Assembly: GCF_002776525.5 (NCBI RefSeq)
Contig: NC_045436.1
Span: 161,122,835-161,186,834 of the forward strand
Reading direction: 5' to 3'
From: Piliocolobus tephrosceles
Taxonomy: Eukaryota; Chordata; Mammalia; Primates; Cercopithecidae
DNA length: 64,000 nt
Shown: positions 42,082-53,330 of the stretch, in pieces
Layout: each line of letters opens with the position of its first letter
Position numbering within the stretch: the stretch's first letter is position 1
Notes under the pieces: generated by a model
The model's database searches: none
What the model was told of the DNA's origin: nothing
Seen by the model: only the letters and a program-made list of their open reading frames with translations
Translations under genes and position numbers: made by a program

Positions 42082-42385
42082 AGATGGGATGCGGTAGCTC
42101 ACACCTGTAATCCTAGTACTTTGGGAGACCAAGGTGGGCAGATTTCTTGAGGTCAGGAGTTTGAGACCAGCCTGGCCAACACAGCCATCTCTACTGAAAA
42201 TACAAAAATTGACCAGGCGTGGTAGCATGCGCCTGTAATCCCAGCTACTCAGGAGGTTGAGGCAGGAGAATCATTTGAACCTGGGACGCAGAAGTTGTAG
42301 TGAGCCAAGATTGCACTACCGCATCCCAGCCTGGGTGACAGAGTGAGACTCCATCTCAAAAAAACTAAAAAATAAAAAAAGGGAA
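42082..42385 (+). mobile_element. Alu (AluS/J-like), diverged
   Basis: Sense Alu with a decayed head (GATGGGATGCGGTAGCTCACACC), both arms, and a tail with TAAAAAA interruptions. Confidence 0.94.
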
Positions 42386-42683
42386 AGCAGCATAAAGTAA
42401 AAAGTAAGTCTCTTATATTGTGTTCCTGCAATCCCATTTCCAGAATAAACTGTGTATTTATTCTGTTAATAAATTATGTATCCATCCAGGTAGTTTTTAG
42501 TATAAATATATGCAAAGCATGCATGCGATACATGCCCTTTAAAAAACAAATGGGATAATTTATACCACTGTTCTGAACCTGATGGGTTTTTTTTTTTTCC
42601 ATTTAAGGACATAATAGATACTTTTCCATATTCTTCTGTTCTAGCTTGTTCTGTCTGAGCTGCTGTATAGAAATCCATTGTAC

Positions 42684-43039
42684 TGTATCTTAGTTCATTC
42701 AAGCTGCTATAATATTGTAAACTGGGAAACAACAGAATTGCGTTTCCTACAGTTTTGGAGGCTGGGAATGCCAAGATCAAGGTGCTGGCAGTTTTGGTAT
42801 CTGGTAAAGGGCCACTTCCTGGTTCATAGATGACGCTTTCTAACTCTGTCCTCACATCATGAAAGGATCTAATTAGCTCCCTTTAGCCTCTTTTATTAGG
42901 ACACTAATCCCACTTCTAAGAATTCTTTCCTCGTGACTTACTCATTTCCCAAAAGGCCCCACCTCCCAATACCATTGCCTTGGGGGTTTCAGTTTCAATA
43001 TATGAATTTTGGGGGTACATCAATATTCAGACCAGAGCA
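42684..43039 (-). mobile_element. MLT1-type MaLR LTR inside the L1
   Basis: Reverse LTR from 'TGTATCTTAGTTCATTCAAGCTGCTATAATATTGTAAACTGGG' through 'GTTTTGGAGGCTGGGAATGCCAAGATCAAGGTGCTGGC', 'CTGTCCTCACATCATGAAAGG' and 'GGCCCCACCTCCCAATACCATTGCC' to 'TATTCAGACCAGAGCA'. The L1 text reads across it. Confidence 0.88.
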
Positions 43040-43549
43040 TACAGCCATATCATAATTTAATCCATTCTCTATTGATAGACATCCAGGTTATTTCTAGAAT
43101 TTGTTGTTTCAAACAATGTTACAACAACAAAAATCCCCAATCATAGTTTTGCTTGTTTGTTCTAATTTAAATTTTTGATTAATATTGCCAAATTGCTTTT
43201 CCAAATATTTTATGTATTTTTTTCCACCATCCATCAACACTTTAGTGAGTATCTATTTCCTCTCCCCATGACAAAGGCTGTACGTCATTAAATTTTTTTA
43301 AGTGCTAATCTGATAGGTAATTCTATTGTTTTATTTTGATTTTTTAGTTATCTTTTCATAGATTCATTAGCCACTCACTGCTCTGCTGTGAATTTTGTGT
43401 TCATATCCTTTGTCCATATTTCTATTGGGTCACTGATCTTTTCCATGCAGATTGGTATGAACTCTTTTCATATTAAAGAGATTAGTCCTTTTTGTGTCAC
43501 ATATTGCAAACAATTTTCTTTCTGAAGGTTTTTTTTTTTTTTGCTTGTT

Positions 43550-43612
43550 TTTTGTGAATATTTTTTGTTTTTTGTTTTTTTGTTTTGTTTTGTTTTGTTT
43601 TGGGTTTTTTTG
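43550..43612. repeat. T/TG-rich low-complexity, (GTTTT)n
   Basis: TTTTTTG and GTTTT units within the L1, just 5' of the antisense Alu site. Such T-rich tracts are typical L1 endonuclease landing sites. Confidence 0.9.
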
Positions 43613-43635
43613 CTGCATGGAAGTTTCAGGGTTTT

Positions 43636-43936
43636 TTGGTTTTTGTTTTTGAGATGAAGTTTTACTCTTGCTGCCCAGGCTTGAGTGCAATGGCACGATC
43701 TCAGCTCACTGCAACCTCTGCCTCCCAGGTTCAAGCAATTCTCCTACTTCAGCCTCCTAAATAGCTGGGATTACAGGCATGTGCCACCACATCCAGCTAA
43801 TTTTTTGTGTTTTTAGTAGAGACAGGGTTTCACCATGTTGGCCAGGCTGGTTTCGAACTCCTGACCTCAGGTGATCCACCCACCTCTGCCTACCAAAGTG
43901 CTGGGATTACACGTGTGAGCCACCATGCCCAGCCAC
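43636..43936 (-). mobile_element. Alu inside the L1
   Basis: Antisense AluS-like element. The target-site duplication AGTTTCAGGGTTTT is perfect (43622-43635 and 43937-43950). Confidence 0.97.
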
Positions 43937-44741
43937 AGTTTCAGGGTTTTAAAAATATATATTTAAATAATCAGCATTATCATTAGCAGTGTCTCAATTT
44001 CATGTCATTATTTGGTATGCCCTTCCCCATTCAAACTTTTAAAAAATCCAATTCTAGGATTGTTGTTGCTGTTATGTCATTTCTTTGAGAGGTCGAGCCA
44101 TTGAATTGCCTTTGGTTGAAAGAAGTGATGTAGAGATCCAGGTGACCTTTCAAATGGCTTTCTATTTTCACAATGTACTTTATTGATGAAGTATGAAAAA
44201 GGGTGAAAAAAGCCATCTTTTACCACCATTTAAGAAGCCAGCTTTATCTTAAAATAATGTTCATATGTACTGTTGTTTATTTCTAAATTTTCCATTCAGT
44301 TTATTTAATAGAATCTTTCTGTCTCCATACTGGCCTATAGCATGTTAATTACTGTAATATAATGATAGATTTAAACATTTGATAGAGATATTTCCTCTCA
44401 TGGTTGCTTTTTATCTGAAGATTTTTTATTTCCTGGCTCTTCATCCATGTTTGCTTTTCTATAAGTACCTTAGAACAATTTCATCAAGTTTTTAAAAGCC
44501 CTGTATTCTGACTGGCCTTATATTGAATTCATAAGTTAATTTCAGGATAATTTATATTGTTAATATCTTTAAAATAATACTTATAACTTTTTAATTCATA
44601 GGAAAAGAAACACATGTCTGTCGATGGTATTAAAGTCTTCTTGAGCAAAATAATATTGCATCACGTGGCATATCTTTGGAAGTTTAAGGAGGAAGATCTT
44701 ATCCATATTCTGTAATGACTATTTACATTTGTTTTAACATA

Positions 44742-44930
44742 AACTCATTCATTCTATAAGCAGTGTTGGAGCATCTACTGCATGTAGTAGGCATCATGTT
44801 AGACCATGAAAAAAAGAATGAAGCAACTGCATGGTCCCTAATCTGCCACCTCCTGATACAGATGATCATTTCTAGTAGGGAAGACAGTCATAAAAAATTT
44901 CAGTGTAATGTAATGATGGCTATAACAGGG
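44742..44930 (-). mobile_element. L2-like relic, antisense
   Basis: 'ACTCATTCATTCTATAAGCAGTGTTGGAGCATCTACTGCATGTAGTAGGCATCATGTTAGACC' and 'TCTAGTAGGGAAGACAGTCATAAAAAA' follow reversed L2. Confidence 0.7.
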
Positions 44931-45157
44931 CCAGTACAGTGTGGGATTGTAGAATCACACAGATTGGAATTCCTCGCAGAATTATGGAATACAGAATGAT
45001 GGAGTTTGAAGAGGAGCTTATTTTCCTAAGGATTTATCCAGTGCTTTCAAGACATGACATGTCCACTAGATTTTGAGGAAAAGTGGACATTGGCCAATAA
45101 GAGTATTGTCCATTCATGTATGTTCTAGAGTCATGATGTTACTTTTAAAAAGTGTTT

Positions 45158-45449
45158 TATTTATTTATTTTTCCAAGACGGACTCTTGCTCTGTTACCCA
45201 GGCTGGAGTGGAGTGGCGTGATCTCAGCTCACTGCAACCTCCGCCTCCCAGGTTCAAGCAATTCTCCTGCCTCCTGAGTAAACTGGGATTACAGGTGCCT
45301 GCCACCACACCCAGGTAATTTTTGTATTTTTAGTAGAGATGGGGTTTCACCATGTTGGTCAGGCTGATCTCAAACTCCTGACCTCGTGATCTGCCTGCCT
45401 CGGCCTCCCAAAGTGCTGGGATTATAGGCGTGAGCCACAGTGCCTGGCC
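45158..45449 (-). mobile_element. Alu (AluS-like) with a small deletion
   Basis: Antisense Alu from a TTTATTTA tract to 'CACAGTGCCTGGCC'. About 15 bp are missing around 45273. Near-identical strings AAAAAGTGTTTTA and AAAAATTGTTTTA flank it. Confidence 0.95.
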
Positions 45450-45482
45450 AAAAAATTGTTTTAATTGAAAATAACATCTTAT

Positions 45483-45613
45483 GAGCTGGCACGGTGGCTC
45501 ATGCCTGTAGTCCCAGCTACTCAGGTGGCTGAGGTGAAGGATCACTTGAGCCCGGAGGTTCTAGTCTCCAGTGAGCTATGATCATGCCACTAGAAAGACC
45601 CCTCTAAAAAAAT
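45483..45613 (+). mobile_element. Free Alu-type monomer with its own target-site duplication
   Basis: A single arm ('GAGCTGGCACGGTGGCTCATGCC' to 'GAAAGACCCCTCTAAAAAAAT'). The 14-bp target-site duplication AAATAACATCTTAT is perfect (45469-45482, 45614-45627), so the unit retroposed as a monomer. Confidence 0.93.
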
Positions 45614-45719
45614 AAATAACATCTTATTGCAAAAGTACTCATTAATAATTGAATATTATATACAGGCAACTTTTCATATATATGAGTGAATTTTTTAGAT
45701 AGTATAGATATGAATTTTT

Positions 45720-46021
45720 TCTTTTTCTTTTTTTTCTTTTGAGACGGAGTCTTGCTCTGTCACCCAGGGTGGAGTGCAGTGGCGTGATCTCGGCTCACTG
45801 CAACCTCCGCCTCCCAGGTTCAAGCGATTCTACTGCCTCAGCCTCCCTAGTAGCTGGGATTACAGGCATCCACTACTATGCCTGGCTAATTTTTGCATTT
45901 TTAGTAGAGACGGGGTTTCACCATGCTAGTTAGGCTGCTCTCAAACTCCTGAGCTCAGGTGATCTGCCCACCTCAGCCTCCCAACGTGCTGGATTACAGG
46001 CGTGAGCCACAGCACCCAGTC
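45720..46021 (-). mobile_element. Alu, full length (AluS-like)
   Basis: Antisense Alu. The target-site duplication AGATATGAATTTTT is perfect (45706-45719 and 46022-46035). Confidence 0.97.
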
Positions 46022-46035
46022 AGATATGAATTTTT

Positions 46036-46494
46036 AACTGTTATACATGATGCAAATACTTTCCCAGCCAACTTTATTGATTTCCATGGTACAAAAGTTC
46101 AAAAATGTTAGACAGTTAAATCCGTCACTTCCAGTTTAATTTCTCTTATTGTTTCAATCTTTCAAAATGCCACCATCTCTACAAAGATCTAGTAAATGGG
46201 GTCCCATTTTGGCCACCACATTTCATTTGTCACATGGAACATCTGAATAGGATCCAAAAATGATGAGAAATGAAAAGTAAGTTTCCATTTTTTCACAAGT
46301 AAAAGTTAAAATAGAACAGACCAAAGACAGAACTTATGTATTATCCCCAAGAATAATACAGAGGATAATGAGCAATGATTTTCCATGTTCAATAATTTTG
46401 ATTAAGAGAAAATGTGTTTACAGCAAAGTTGAAGAGTTTAGAGGAACATAAGGAAAAACTTATTTGCTATCAGGGTGTTAGAACAATGAGATAA
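46036..46494. other. No recognisable feature
   Basis: AT-rich with no named repeat. Confidence 0.45.
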
Positions 46495-46804
46495 GGCTGG
46501 GCGCAGTGGCTCACGCCTATAATCCCAGCACTTTGGGAGGCTGAGGCGGGGGGATCATGAGGTCAGGAGATCAAGACCACCCTGGCTAACATGGTGAAGC
46601 CCTGTCTCTACTAAAAATACCAAAAAAAAAAAATTAACCGGGCGTGGTGGCAGGTGCCTGTAGTCCCAGCTACTCGGGAGGCTGAGGCAGGAGAATGGCG
46701 TGAACCCGGGAGGCAGAGCTTGCAGTGAACAGAGATCACGCCACTGCACTCCAGCCTGGGCAACAGAGTGAGACTCTGTCTCAAAAAAAAAAAAAAAAAA
46801 AAAA
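46495..46804 (+). mobile_element. AluY-like element
   Basis: Sense Alu with AluY-type 'GATCATGAGGTCAGGAGATCAAGACCACCCTGGCTAACATGG' and 'GAGAATGGCGTGAACCCGGGAGGCAGAGCTTGCAGTGA', an extended A run inside the linker (46621-46632) and a long A tail. AACAATGAGA precedes and AACAACGAGA follows. Confidence 0.96.
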
Positions 46805-46810
46805 CAACAA

Positions 46811-47326
46811 CAACGAGAGAAACTCCAAAATAAGATAAGAATCTCCTGCCCCATAGGTTTTCCAAAGATAATAGAAACAATTTCTCCTTAATGGTTTATA
46901 CCAATAGTTTACAAACTAGAGTTCTTATTTGGAGTAACTTGTGGAAGGTGAGAGAAAGGGATAGGACTGTTAGCAGCAGACTAGGGCTAGGGGCTATTGG
47001 TGAAACCTTAGATCTGGAAAATCTGGTTTATCCTGTCCTCTCTTGACAGGTGGGTGCTGACTCAGATGATAACTCAAGGTTCCTTCTCAACAGTGCTTGA
47101 TAGTAGTCAAAGTGCAAGTCACATTCTTAGAAATAATAACATTAGTCACAGCTCTGTATCAATTCATGTTTGACTGTGGATAATGGGCTCACAATGAACG
47201 CTTTTCCCTCCAATTCAACATAGGCAGAAAATTACTTTATAGTAAAGGACCAAAAGCATTGATTCTTTAAGCATATAATTTTTTTTTAAGGAAGGAAAAA
47301 GAAAGCGTGTTTTTCCGTGGCTTAGA
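46811..47326. other. No recognisable feature
   Basis: About 500 bp between Alus with no named repeat. Confidence 0.45.
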
Positions 47327-47339
47327 AATGCTATGCTGG

Positions 47340-47661
47340 GGCTGGGAGCAGTGGCTCCCTCTTATAATCCCAGCATTTTAGGAGGCCAAGGCGGGCAGAT
47401 CACTCGAGGCCAGGAGTTTGAGACCAGCCTGGCCAAGGTGGCAAAACCCCGTCTCTACTGAAGACACAAAAATTAACTGGTCATGATGGAGTGCACATGT
47501 AATCCCAGTTACTCGGGAGGTTGAGGCACAAGAATCACTTGAGCCTGGAGGCAGAGGTTGCAGTGAGCTGAGATCACACCATGGCACTCCAGCCTGGGCA
47601 ACAGAGTGAGACTGTCTCAAGAAAAAAAGAAAAAAGAAAAAAAGAAGAAAGAAAGAAAAAG
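47340..47661 (+). mobile_element. Alu, full length (diverged)
   Basis: Sense Alu with head GGGCTGGGAGCAGTGGCTCC and an AAAG-rich tail. The target-site duplication AATGCTATGCTGG is perfect (47327-47339 and 47662-47674). Confidence 0.96.
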
Positions 47662-47674
47662 AATGCTATGCTGG

Positions 47675-48269
47675 TAGGAAAGTTAGATAAAAATAGTTTA
47701 GCACACTCCCAAATTAACCAAATTACTTTCCGTAGGGCAGGCATATTCAGCATATACATCAATGGTCAAAATCTGGTCTTTAGTGACTTTGAAAACAGAC
47801 ATAAAAATGCATATTTTACATTTTGAAAAGTCTTTAATTGACTACTAGAGCCATGGTAAAAAGATTAGAAATTTTTTCAGCTGCATAAGATTTTCAATGA
47901 GTTCCCTAAGGATGTGGGTGGATATCTTTGATTTTAAGATTGAGTCGATTAGTAGGAAGGAAATGTCGTGTCAGGCATTAGAACCTCATTTTTATTATCT
48001 AGCATTTATGCAATTCATTTCCTCTCTGAATTGAAAAATACTTTATAATATCATGGTTAATGTAGGCAGTGTTATTCTCAAGGGGCTGGGGCTGGAGGTA
48101 TTAGAGAAGTGCAGCTGGTGGCCAAGCCAGGATTCGTAAGTTCATCAGATTTACCCAGACTCAGAGAGACTGACTCACACCAACAAACTCAGCTCTCTGA
48201 GGTCAAGGTTGCGTGATAATAGTCGAGTGAGACACGAATCTGCCTTTCCTTCCTCACCCAATCCTATGA
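47675..48269. other. No recognisable feature
   Basis: I recognise no repeat or gene. Confidence 0.45.
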
Positions 48270-48552
48270 AATCATGGAATTATTAATTGACAAATAATAG
48301 TTGTATATATTCATGGAGTACATGGTAATGTTTCAATATATATATAAAATGTATGGTGATCACATCAGAGTAGTTAACATATCCATCACCTCAAACATTT
48401 GTCATTTCTTCATGTTGAGAACGTTCAATATCCTCTTTCTAGCTCTTTGAAACTATATACCATATTATTGTTAACTGTAGTCATTGCACAGTATTATAGA
48501 ACCCTAGAAGTTGTTCCTCTTACTTAGCTGTAATGTTGTACCTTTTAACAAA
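48270..48552 (-). mobile_element. L1 3' UTR fragment, antisense
   Basis: 'TTAATTGACAAATAATAGTTGTATATATTCATGGAGTACATGGTAATG', 'GTTAACATATCCATCACCTCAAACATTTGTCATTTCTTCATGTTGAGAACG' and 'TTGTTAACTGTAGTCATTGCACAG' are the reversed 3' UTR of L1MA-like elements. Confidence 0.88.
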
Positions 48553-48784
48553 TTAAAAAAAAAATCTATAACACTATGAGGAAATAATCAAAAGCCCCAT
48601 TAATGAACAAGAAACTTGGAGTTATTCCTAAAGAGAGAAAGCAACAGAGATCATATGTAAGAGAAAAAACAATTCTAAAGAACATCACAGCTTAAAACAA
48701 ACATAAGAGAGGAATTGTAGGGGAGTGGGGGAACTGGTTTGGGGAAGCACCACACGCAGAGCCAATGCAATGCACAAATTCATT

Positions 48785-50150
48785 CTTTTATTCAACAAAT
48801 ATTTGCTAAGCATCTTTTATGTGCCAGGCACCATTCTAGGCATTCAGGTAACATGAGTGAACAAAACAAGATTCTTGCCCTCTTGGAGCTGATGTCCTAA
48901 TGAGATAAGACAGAAAGCAGAAGATAAAGTTAATATAATAAACACCTCTGTATGCCAGAAAGGGATGTGAGTGCCATGGAAGACGGTAAAGTGGGTCAGG
49001 GCAAGGAAATTTGTTGTATCAGGGAAGGAGGGAGGATATTGAACAAGGTAGTCAGGATAGGCCCTGTTGAGAAGGAGAGATTAGCCACACAGATTATAAG
49101 AGAAAGTGTATTCTAAGCAGAAAGAACAGTGAGTGTGAAAGCACCAGGGTGGTAGGGTGGAGGGAGTATGCTCGGCATGTTCAAGGGACTTCAGGGAAGC
49201 CAGAATGGTTGTGGGAGAGTAAGTTAGAAGAAGAGTGGAAGGAGATGAGGTGGAGTGCAATGATTCAATCTCAGCCCACTGTAACCTCTGCCTCCGGGGT
49301 TCAAGTGATTCTCCTGCGTCAGCCTCCCGAGCAGCTGGGATTAAGGCATGCGCCACCTCATACAGCTAATTTGGTGTTTTTAGTAGAGACAGGGTTTCTC
49401 CATATTGGTCAGGCTGGTCTTGAACTCCCGACCTCAGGTGATCTGCCTGCCTCAACCTCTCAAAGTGTTGCGATTACAGGCATGAGCCATCGCACCTGGA
49501 CTAGGACGCTGGTTTTTACTCTAAATAAAATGGGGCAGTGGCAGGAGAGGTGTGTAGGGAGAAGCAGGGAAGTGCAGGGCTTTGAGCAAAGGAGGGATGT
49601 GATCTAATATATCTATGAAAGAGCTTGATTCTTGGTGCCTGGTTGAGAATGACTTTAGGAGAGGTGAGAATAGAGCCAGGGAGATCAGTAATCTAGGCAA
49701 GAGAGAATAGATGGTGACTATGATGGAAGCAGTCGAGATGATTAAAGCTGTCCGTTCTGAATGTATTTTGAAGGTAGAAGGAGCAGGATTTCCCTGATGC
49801 ATAGAGTATAGGGTGTGAGAGGAGGAAAATCACAGATGATCCATGTTTTCTGGCCTGAGCAACTAGTTGGATTAAGGGCAATTGCAGATTCCTGCATAAG
49901 CTTTTCCCCCCAAGGTCATATAAGGTTTGGTGGGATCTGGGATGGAGGAACATGGTCAAGAGTTCCGTTTTGGACCTGTTGAGTCCAAGATGTCAATTAG
50001 ACATTCAAGCAGAGATGGCAGTAGCCAGTTACCCAGAGTCTGGAGTTGAGAAGAGAGGTCTGGGCTGGAGATACATGTTTGGAAATTGTTGGTGTATGTA
50101 TCTTGTTCAAAGCCATGAGACGAGGTGAGATTATCACATGGGAGAATATG
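48785..50150 (-). mobile_element. Long antisense L2 LINE segment, split by an Alu
   Basis: 'ATTCAACAAATATTTGCTAAGCATCTTTTATGTGCCAGGCACCATTCTAGGCATTC', 'GATTCTTGCCCTCTTGGAGCTGATGTCC', 'GCAGAAAGAACAGTGAGTGTGAAAGCACC', 'CTCGGCATGTTCAAGG' and, after the Alu, 'TTCCGTTTTGGACCTGTTGAGTCCAAGATGTCAATTAGACATTCAAGCAGAGATG' follow one long reversed L2-type repeat. All frames are broken. Confidence 0.8.
49249..49502 (-). mobile_element. Alu fragment lacking its 3' (poly-A) end
   Basis: Antisense Alu that begins abruptly at 'GTGGAGTGCAATGATTC' without a poly-T, and ends normally at the reversed head 'CATCGCACCTGGAC'. The 3' end of the element, about 35 bp with the tail, is absent. No target-site duplication is visible. 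Confidence 0.94.
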
Positions 50151-50272
50151 GATAAGAAAGAGAAAAGTCTCATTAATTGATTAAAAGAGAAAAATCAGAC
50201 GATCATCTCAACAGATGTCAAAAAAGATGTGATAAACCTCAAACACTGGTAACTGATGAAGAAACAACAACA

Positions 50273-50573
50273 GGCCGGGCACGGTGGCTCACATCTGTAA
50301 TCCCAGCACTTTGGGAGGCCAAGGTGGGCAGATCACGAGGTCAGGAGATCGAGACCATCCCGGCCAACACAGTGAAACCCTGTCTCTACTAAAAATACAA
50401 AAAATTAGCCGGGCATGGTGGCACACGCCTGTAGTCGCAGCTACTAGGGAGACTGAGGCAGGAGAATCACTTGAACCCAGGAGGCAGAGGTTGCAGTGAG
50501 CCAAGATCGAACCATTGCACTCCAGCCTGGGTGACAGAGCAAGACTCCATATCTCAAAAAAAAAAAAAAAAAA
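50273..50573 (+). mobile_element. Alu, full length (AluSc/Y-like)
   Basis: Sense Alu with intact head GGCCGGGCACGGTGGCTCACATC and A18 tail. The target-site duplication GAAACAACAACA is perfect (50261-50272 and 50574-50585). Confidence 0.97.
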
Positions 50574-50585
50574 GAAACAACAACA

Positions 50586-51332
50586 AAAAGAAAGATAAAG
50601 AAACTTTTAAGGAAAAAAGGAAGACCTGAATACATATTGAAAGATATCACATCCTTAAATGGAATGTGCGTATTTTTTTCCTTTTTTTCTCAAATTACAA
50701 AGCAATATAGGCTTATTGAAGAAGTAAAATGGTACAATGATGTGCAAAGAAAAAGTTAATCATCATTTCATCCTCACCTCAATCCCCTTTAAGTTAACAC
50801 ATATTAACATCCTGGCATTTATTCCTTCACACCTTTTTTCATAGCTCATTCAATATTATAAGCATTTATGGAGAGCACAACTATAGAAGTTTGTTTGTAT
50901 GTGTTTGCTTTGACAAAATAGAATCATACTTACACATTACCAGCTCTTTAAAATTTATCACCATATCATATGCATCTCTACAAATATGTAGATATGGATT
51001 CAACTCTAGCTTTTTCTCTTCTCATATATATTGTAGCATATATATACACACACGTCATATGTGTGTATTATATTTTAGGTATATATGCATATAATGTATT
51101 CATATACATATTAATATGTGTAGATATTAACAGAATATCATTGTGGTAGCTAAAAAAAATTAGATCCACTTTTTCTTCTCCTCTTCTCCTTTCAGATTCT
51201 ACCCAAATCTCACACCCTCACACCCAACTCGACAAAATTCCTGTTAACAACCCAACGTAGAGCATTCCAAACTTTTTTCCCAAACTCATGTAATTATAAA
51301 CAAATAGAAGTTTGTGTACAAATATATATGTT
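50586..51332. other. Unannotated AT-rich segment
   Basis: Possibly old antisense L1 in part, but I cannot assign it. A TA/CA-rich patch at 51024-51120 contains a 9-bp inverted repeat (ATACACACA at 51044-51052, reverse complement at 51060-51068). Confidence 0.4.
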
Positions 51333-51370
51333 TACACGCACACACACACACACACACTCATCCACACACA
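51333..51370. repeat. (CA)n microsatellite
   Basis: CACACA with a few interruptions. It directly abuts the left end of the MER2 element. Confidence 0.95.
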
Positions 51371-51695
51371 GTCATGTGCTGCATAACCACATTTCAGTCA
51401 ATGACAAACCACATATACCACAGTGGCCCCAAAGAAACAAAGAATTATAATACCATAGTTTTGCTGTACGTTTTGTATGTTTAGGTACGCAACTGTGTTA
51501 CAATTGTCTACAGTTTTCAGTACAACAACATGTTATACAAGTTTGAAGCCTAGGAGCAACAGACCATACCATATAGTCCAAGTGTGCAGTAGGAGCCTCT
51601 ACCACCCAGGTTTATGTGAGTACACTCTATGATATTCACGCAACAACAAAACTGCTTAACAATACATTTCGAGAAAGCATCCCCATCTTTCTCAC
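51369..51695 (-). mobile_element. MER2 (Tigger-type DNA transposon), antisense
   Basis: 'CAGTCATGTGCTGCATAACCACATTTCAGTCAATGAC', 'ACCATATAGTCCAAGTGTGCAGTAGG', 'AGGTTTATGTGAGTACACTCTATGATATTCACGCAACAAC' and 'TAACAATACATTTCGAGAAAGCATCC' are MER2 read in reverse. The far terminal repeat is eroded. Confidence 0.9.
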
Positions 51696-51770
51696 TTGAC
51701 ACCTTGTAGCCATCCTTCTAACTCACATGCAGTAGCTCTAATTCCTTCTTCTTAGTAACTGCATAGTACT

Positions 51771-52072
51771 TTTTTTTTTTTTTTTTTTTTTGAGACAGGA
51801 TCTTGCTCAGTTACCCAGGCTGGAGTGCAATGATATGTTCATGGCTCTCTGCAGCCCCAACCTCCTGGGCTCAAGTGATCCTCCCACCTCAGCCTCCCGA
51901 GTAGTTGGAACTATAGGTGTGCACCACCATGCCTAGCTAATCTTTGTATTTTTGGTAGACACAAGGTCTTGCTATGTTGCCCAGGCTGGTTTTGAACTCC
52001 TGGGCTCAAATGATCCACCCGTCTCAGCCTCCCAAAGAGCTGGGTTTCCAAGCATGAGCCACCATGCCCGGC
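51771..52072 (-). mobile_element. AluJ-like element
   Basis: Antisense Alu with J-type wording ('CCTGGGCTCAAGTGATCCTCCCACCTCAGCC', 'GGTCTTGCTATGTTGCCCAGGCTGG'). The target-site duplication AACTGCATAGTACT / AACTGCATAGTATT has one mismatch (51757-51770, 52073-52086). The length of the T tract should be checked in raw reads. Confidence 0.96.
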
Positions 52073-52086
52073 AACTGCATAGTATT

Positions 52087-53330
52087 TTATGATGCAAATA
52101 CACACACATTTTTTGTTCAGCCATTCCCTTATGGATGTATATTCACTTTGTTTTTAGGTTTTTGTTACTACAATTCTGCAGTAAACAACTTTATGTATAG
52201 CTCTCCATATTGATTATTTTATTTTTACTACTAGAATCTCAGGAGTGCAATCATTGGGTTAAAGGGTATGAGGATTCTTTATTTTAATGGATTCTGCTTG
52301 GCTTTTGTTTTTCTCAAAATGTGACAATGCGCATTTTCACAAGTAATGCATGAGAATGCAATAGATAATATCATTCTTTTTAACTTCTGCCAATCTGTTG
52401 CATATAGAGTAATATCTCATTATTATTTTATTTTGCAATTCCCTGGCTGTCACTGAGTTGGGTACCTTTTCATATGTTTGCCAGCCATTTGGATTTGCTA
52501 TTCAGTTTATTTCCTTTTTCATACTTATTGCCCTTTATAAAAATTGGAATGGTTTATCTTTTTCTTATCAATTTGTAAGAATTCATTATATATAAGAAAT
52601 ATTAACCCAATATCTGTTATCTACATTGTACATATTTTTCTAAATGCGTTTTGACTCTTGACTTTGTTTGGGTACCTTTCACCATATAAAGGTTTGAAAT
52701 TTTCATGTAATCAAATATGTCTGTCTTTTATACTTTACAGGTTTCTGGTTTTAGTTTAAAAGATGTTCTCTGTCCTCTAGATTTGCATGCAGTCACCTAA
52801 ATGTTTTTTTTTTTTAACTTGTTGCTTATATTTATGTTTTTAATCCATTTGGAATTTACTTTTGGATTTGTTGTGAAATTGAGATACAAGTTCATTTTGT
52901 TCCAGATGAATAGGCAGTTATGCCGGCAATACTTATTAAGCAAGCCATTCTTTCCCACAGAATTGAAATACTACCTTTGTCACATATTAAATTATGATAT
53001 ATACTGAGATCTATTTTTGGATCCACTCTTCTGTTCCACTGATTTGTCTACTCTTATGCCAATACCATGTTGATTGTATTGCAGTGATTTTTATTACAGT
53101 GGCTTTCAGTTGAAGGCAAGTCTCTCATTATTTATCTTCTGCATACTTTCTTTGTTATTCAGGCACTTACATTTCCATGTGGCTTTTAAAATAGTTTTAT
53201 CCAACTCATTCAACCCCCCAAAAAGAGAACTATTAGGATAATACATGGAATTTTGCTATATTTATTTAGGGGAATATTATTAGTTTTTTAATTTGTAAAA
53301 GTTTTAGTCTGTCTTTCTTTCTTTCCCATT
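52087..53330 (-). mobile_element. Old L1 (L1M-type), antisense
   Basis: Reversed L1 3' text: 'GTTCAGCCATTCCCTTATGGATGTATATTCACTTTG', 'GTAAGAATTCATTATATATAAGAAATATTAACCCAATATCTG', 'GACTCTTGACTTTGTTTGGGTACC', 'GTAATCAAATATGTCTGTCTTTTATAC', 'CTGTTCCACTGATTTGTCTACTCTTATGCCAATACCATG'. No frame survives. Confidence 0.85.

Larger units (their letters stand above)
42440..44615 (-). mobile_element. Old L1 (L1M-type), antisense, split by an MLT1 LTR and an Alu
   Basis: Reverse-strand L1 3' text in three pieces. About 42440-42683 ends 'GCTGTATAGAAATCCATTGTAC'. About 43040-43635 has 'TTAATCCATTCTCTATTGATAGACATCCAGGTTATTTCTAG', 'GTTCATATCCTTTGTCCATATTTCTATTGGGTCACTG' and 'GAGATTAGTCC'. About 43937-44615 has 'CATTATTTGGTATGCCC' and 'TTATTTCCTGGCTCTTCATCC'. 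The first break is an MLT1 LTR, the second an Alu. Confidence 0.85.

Noticed and set aside
42466..42855. 129-codon antisense frame
   Set aside because: It spans the junction between old L1 and an MLT1 LTR.
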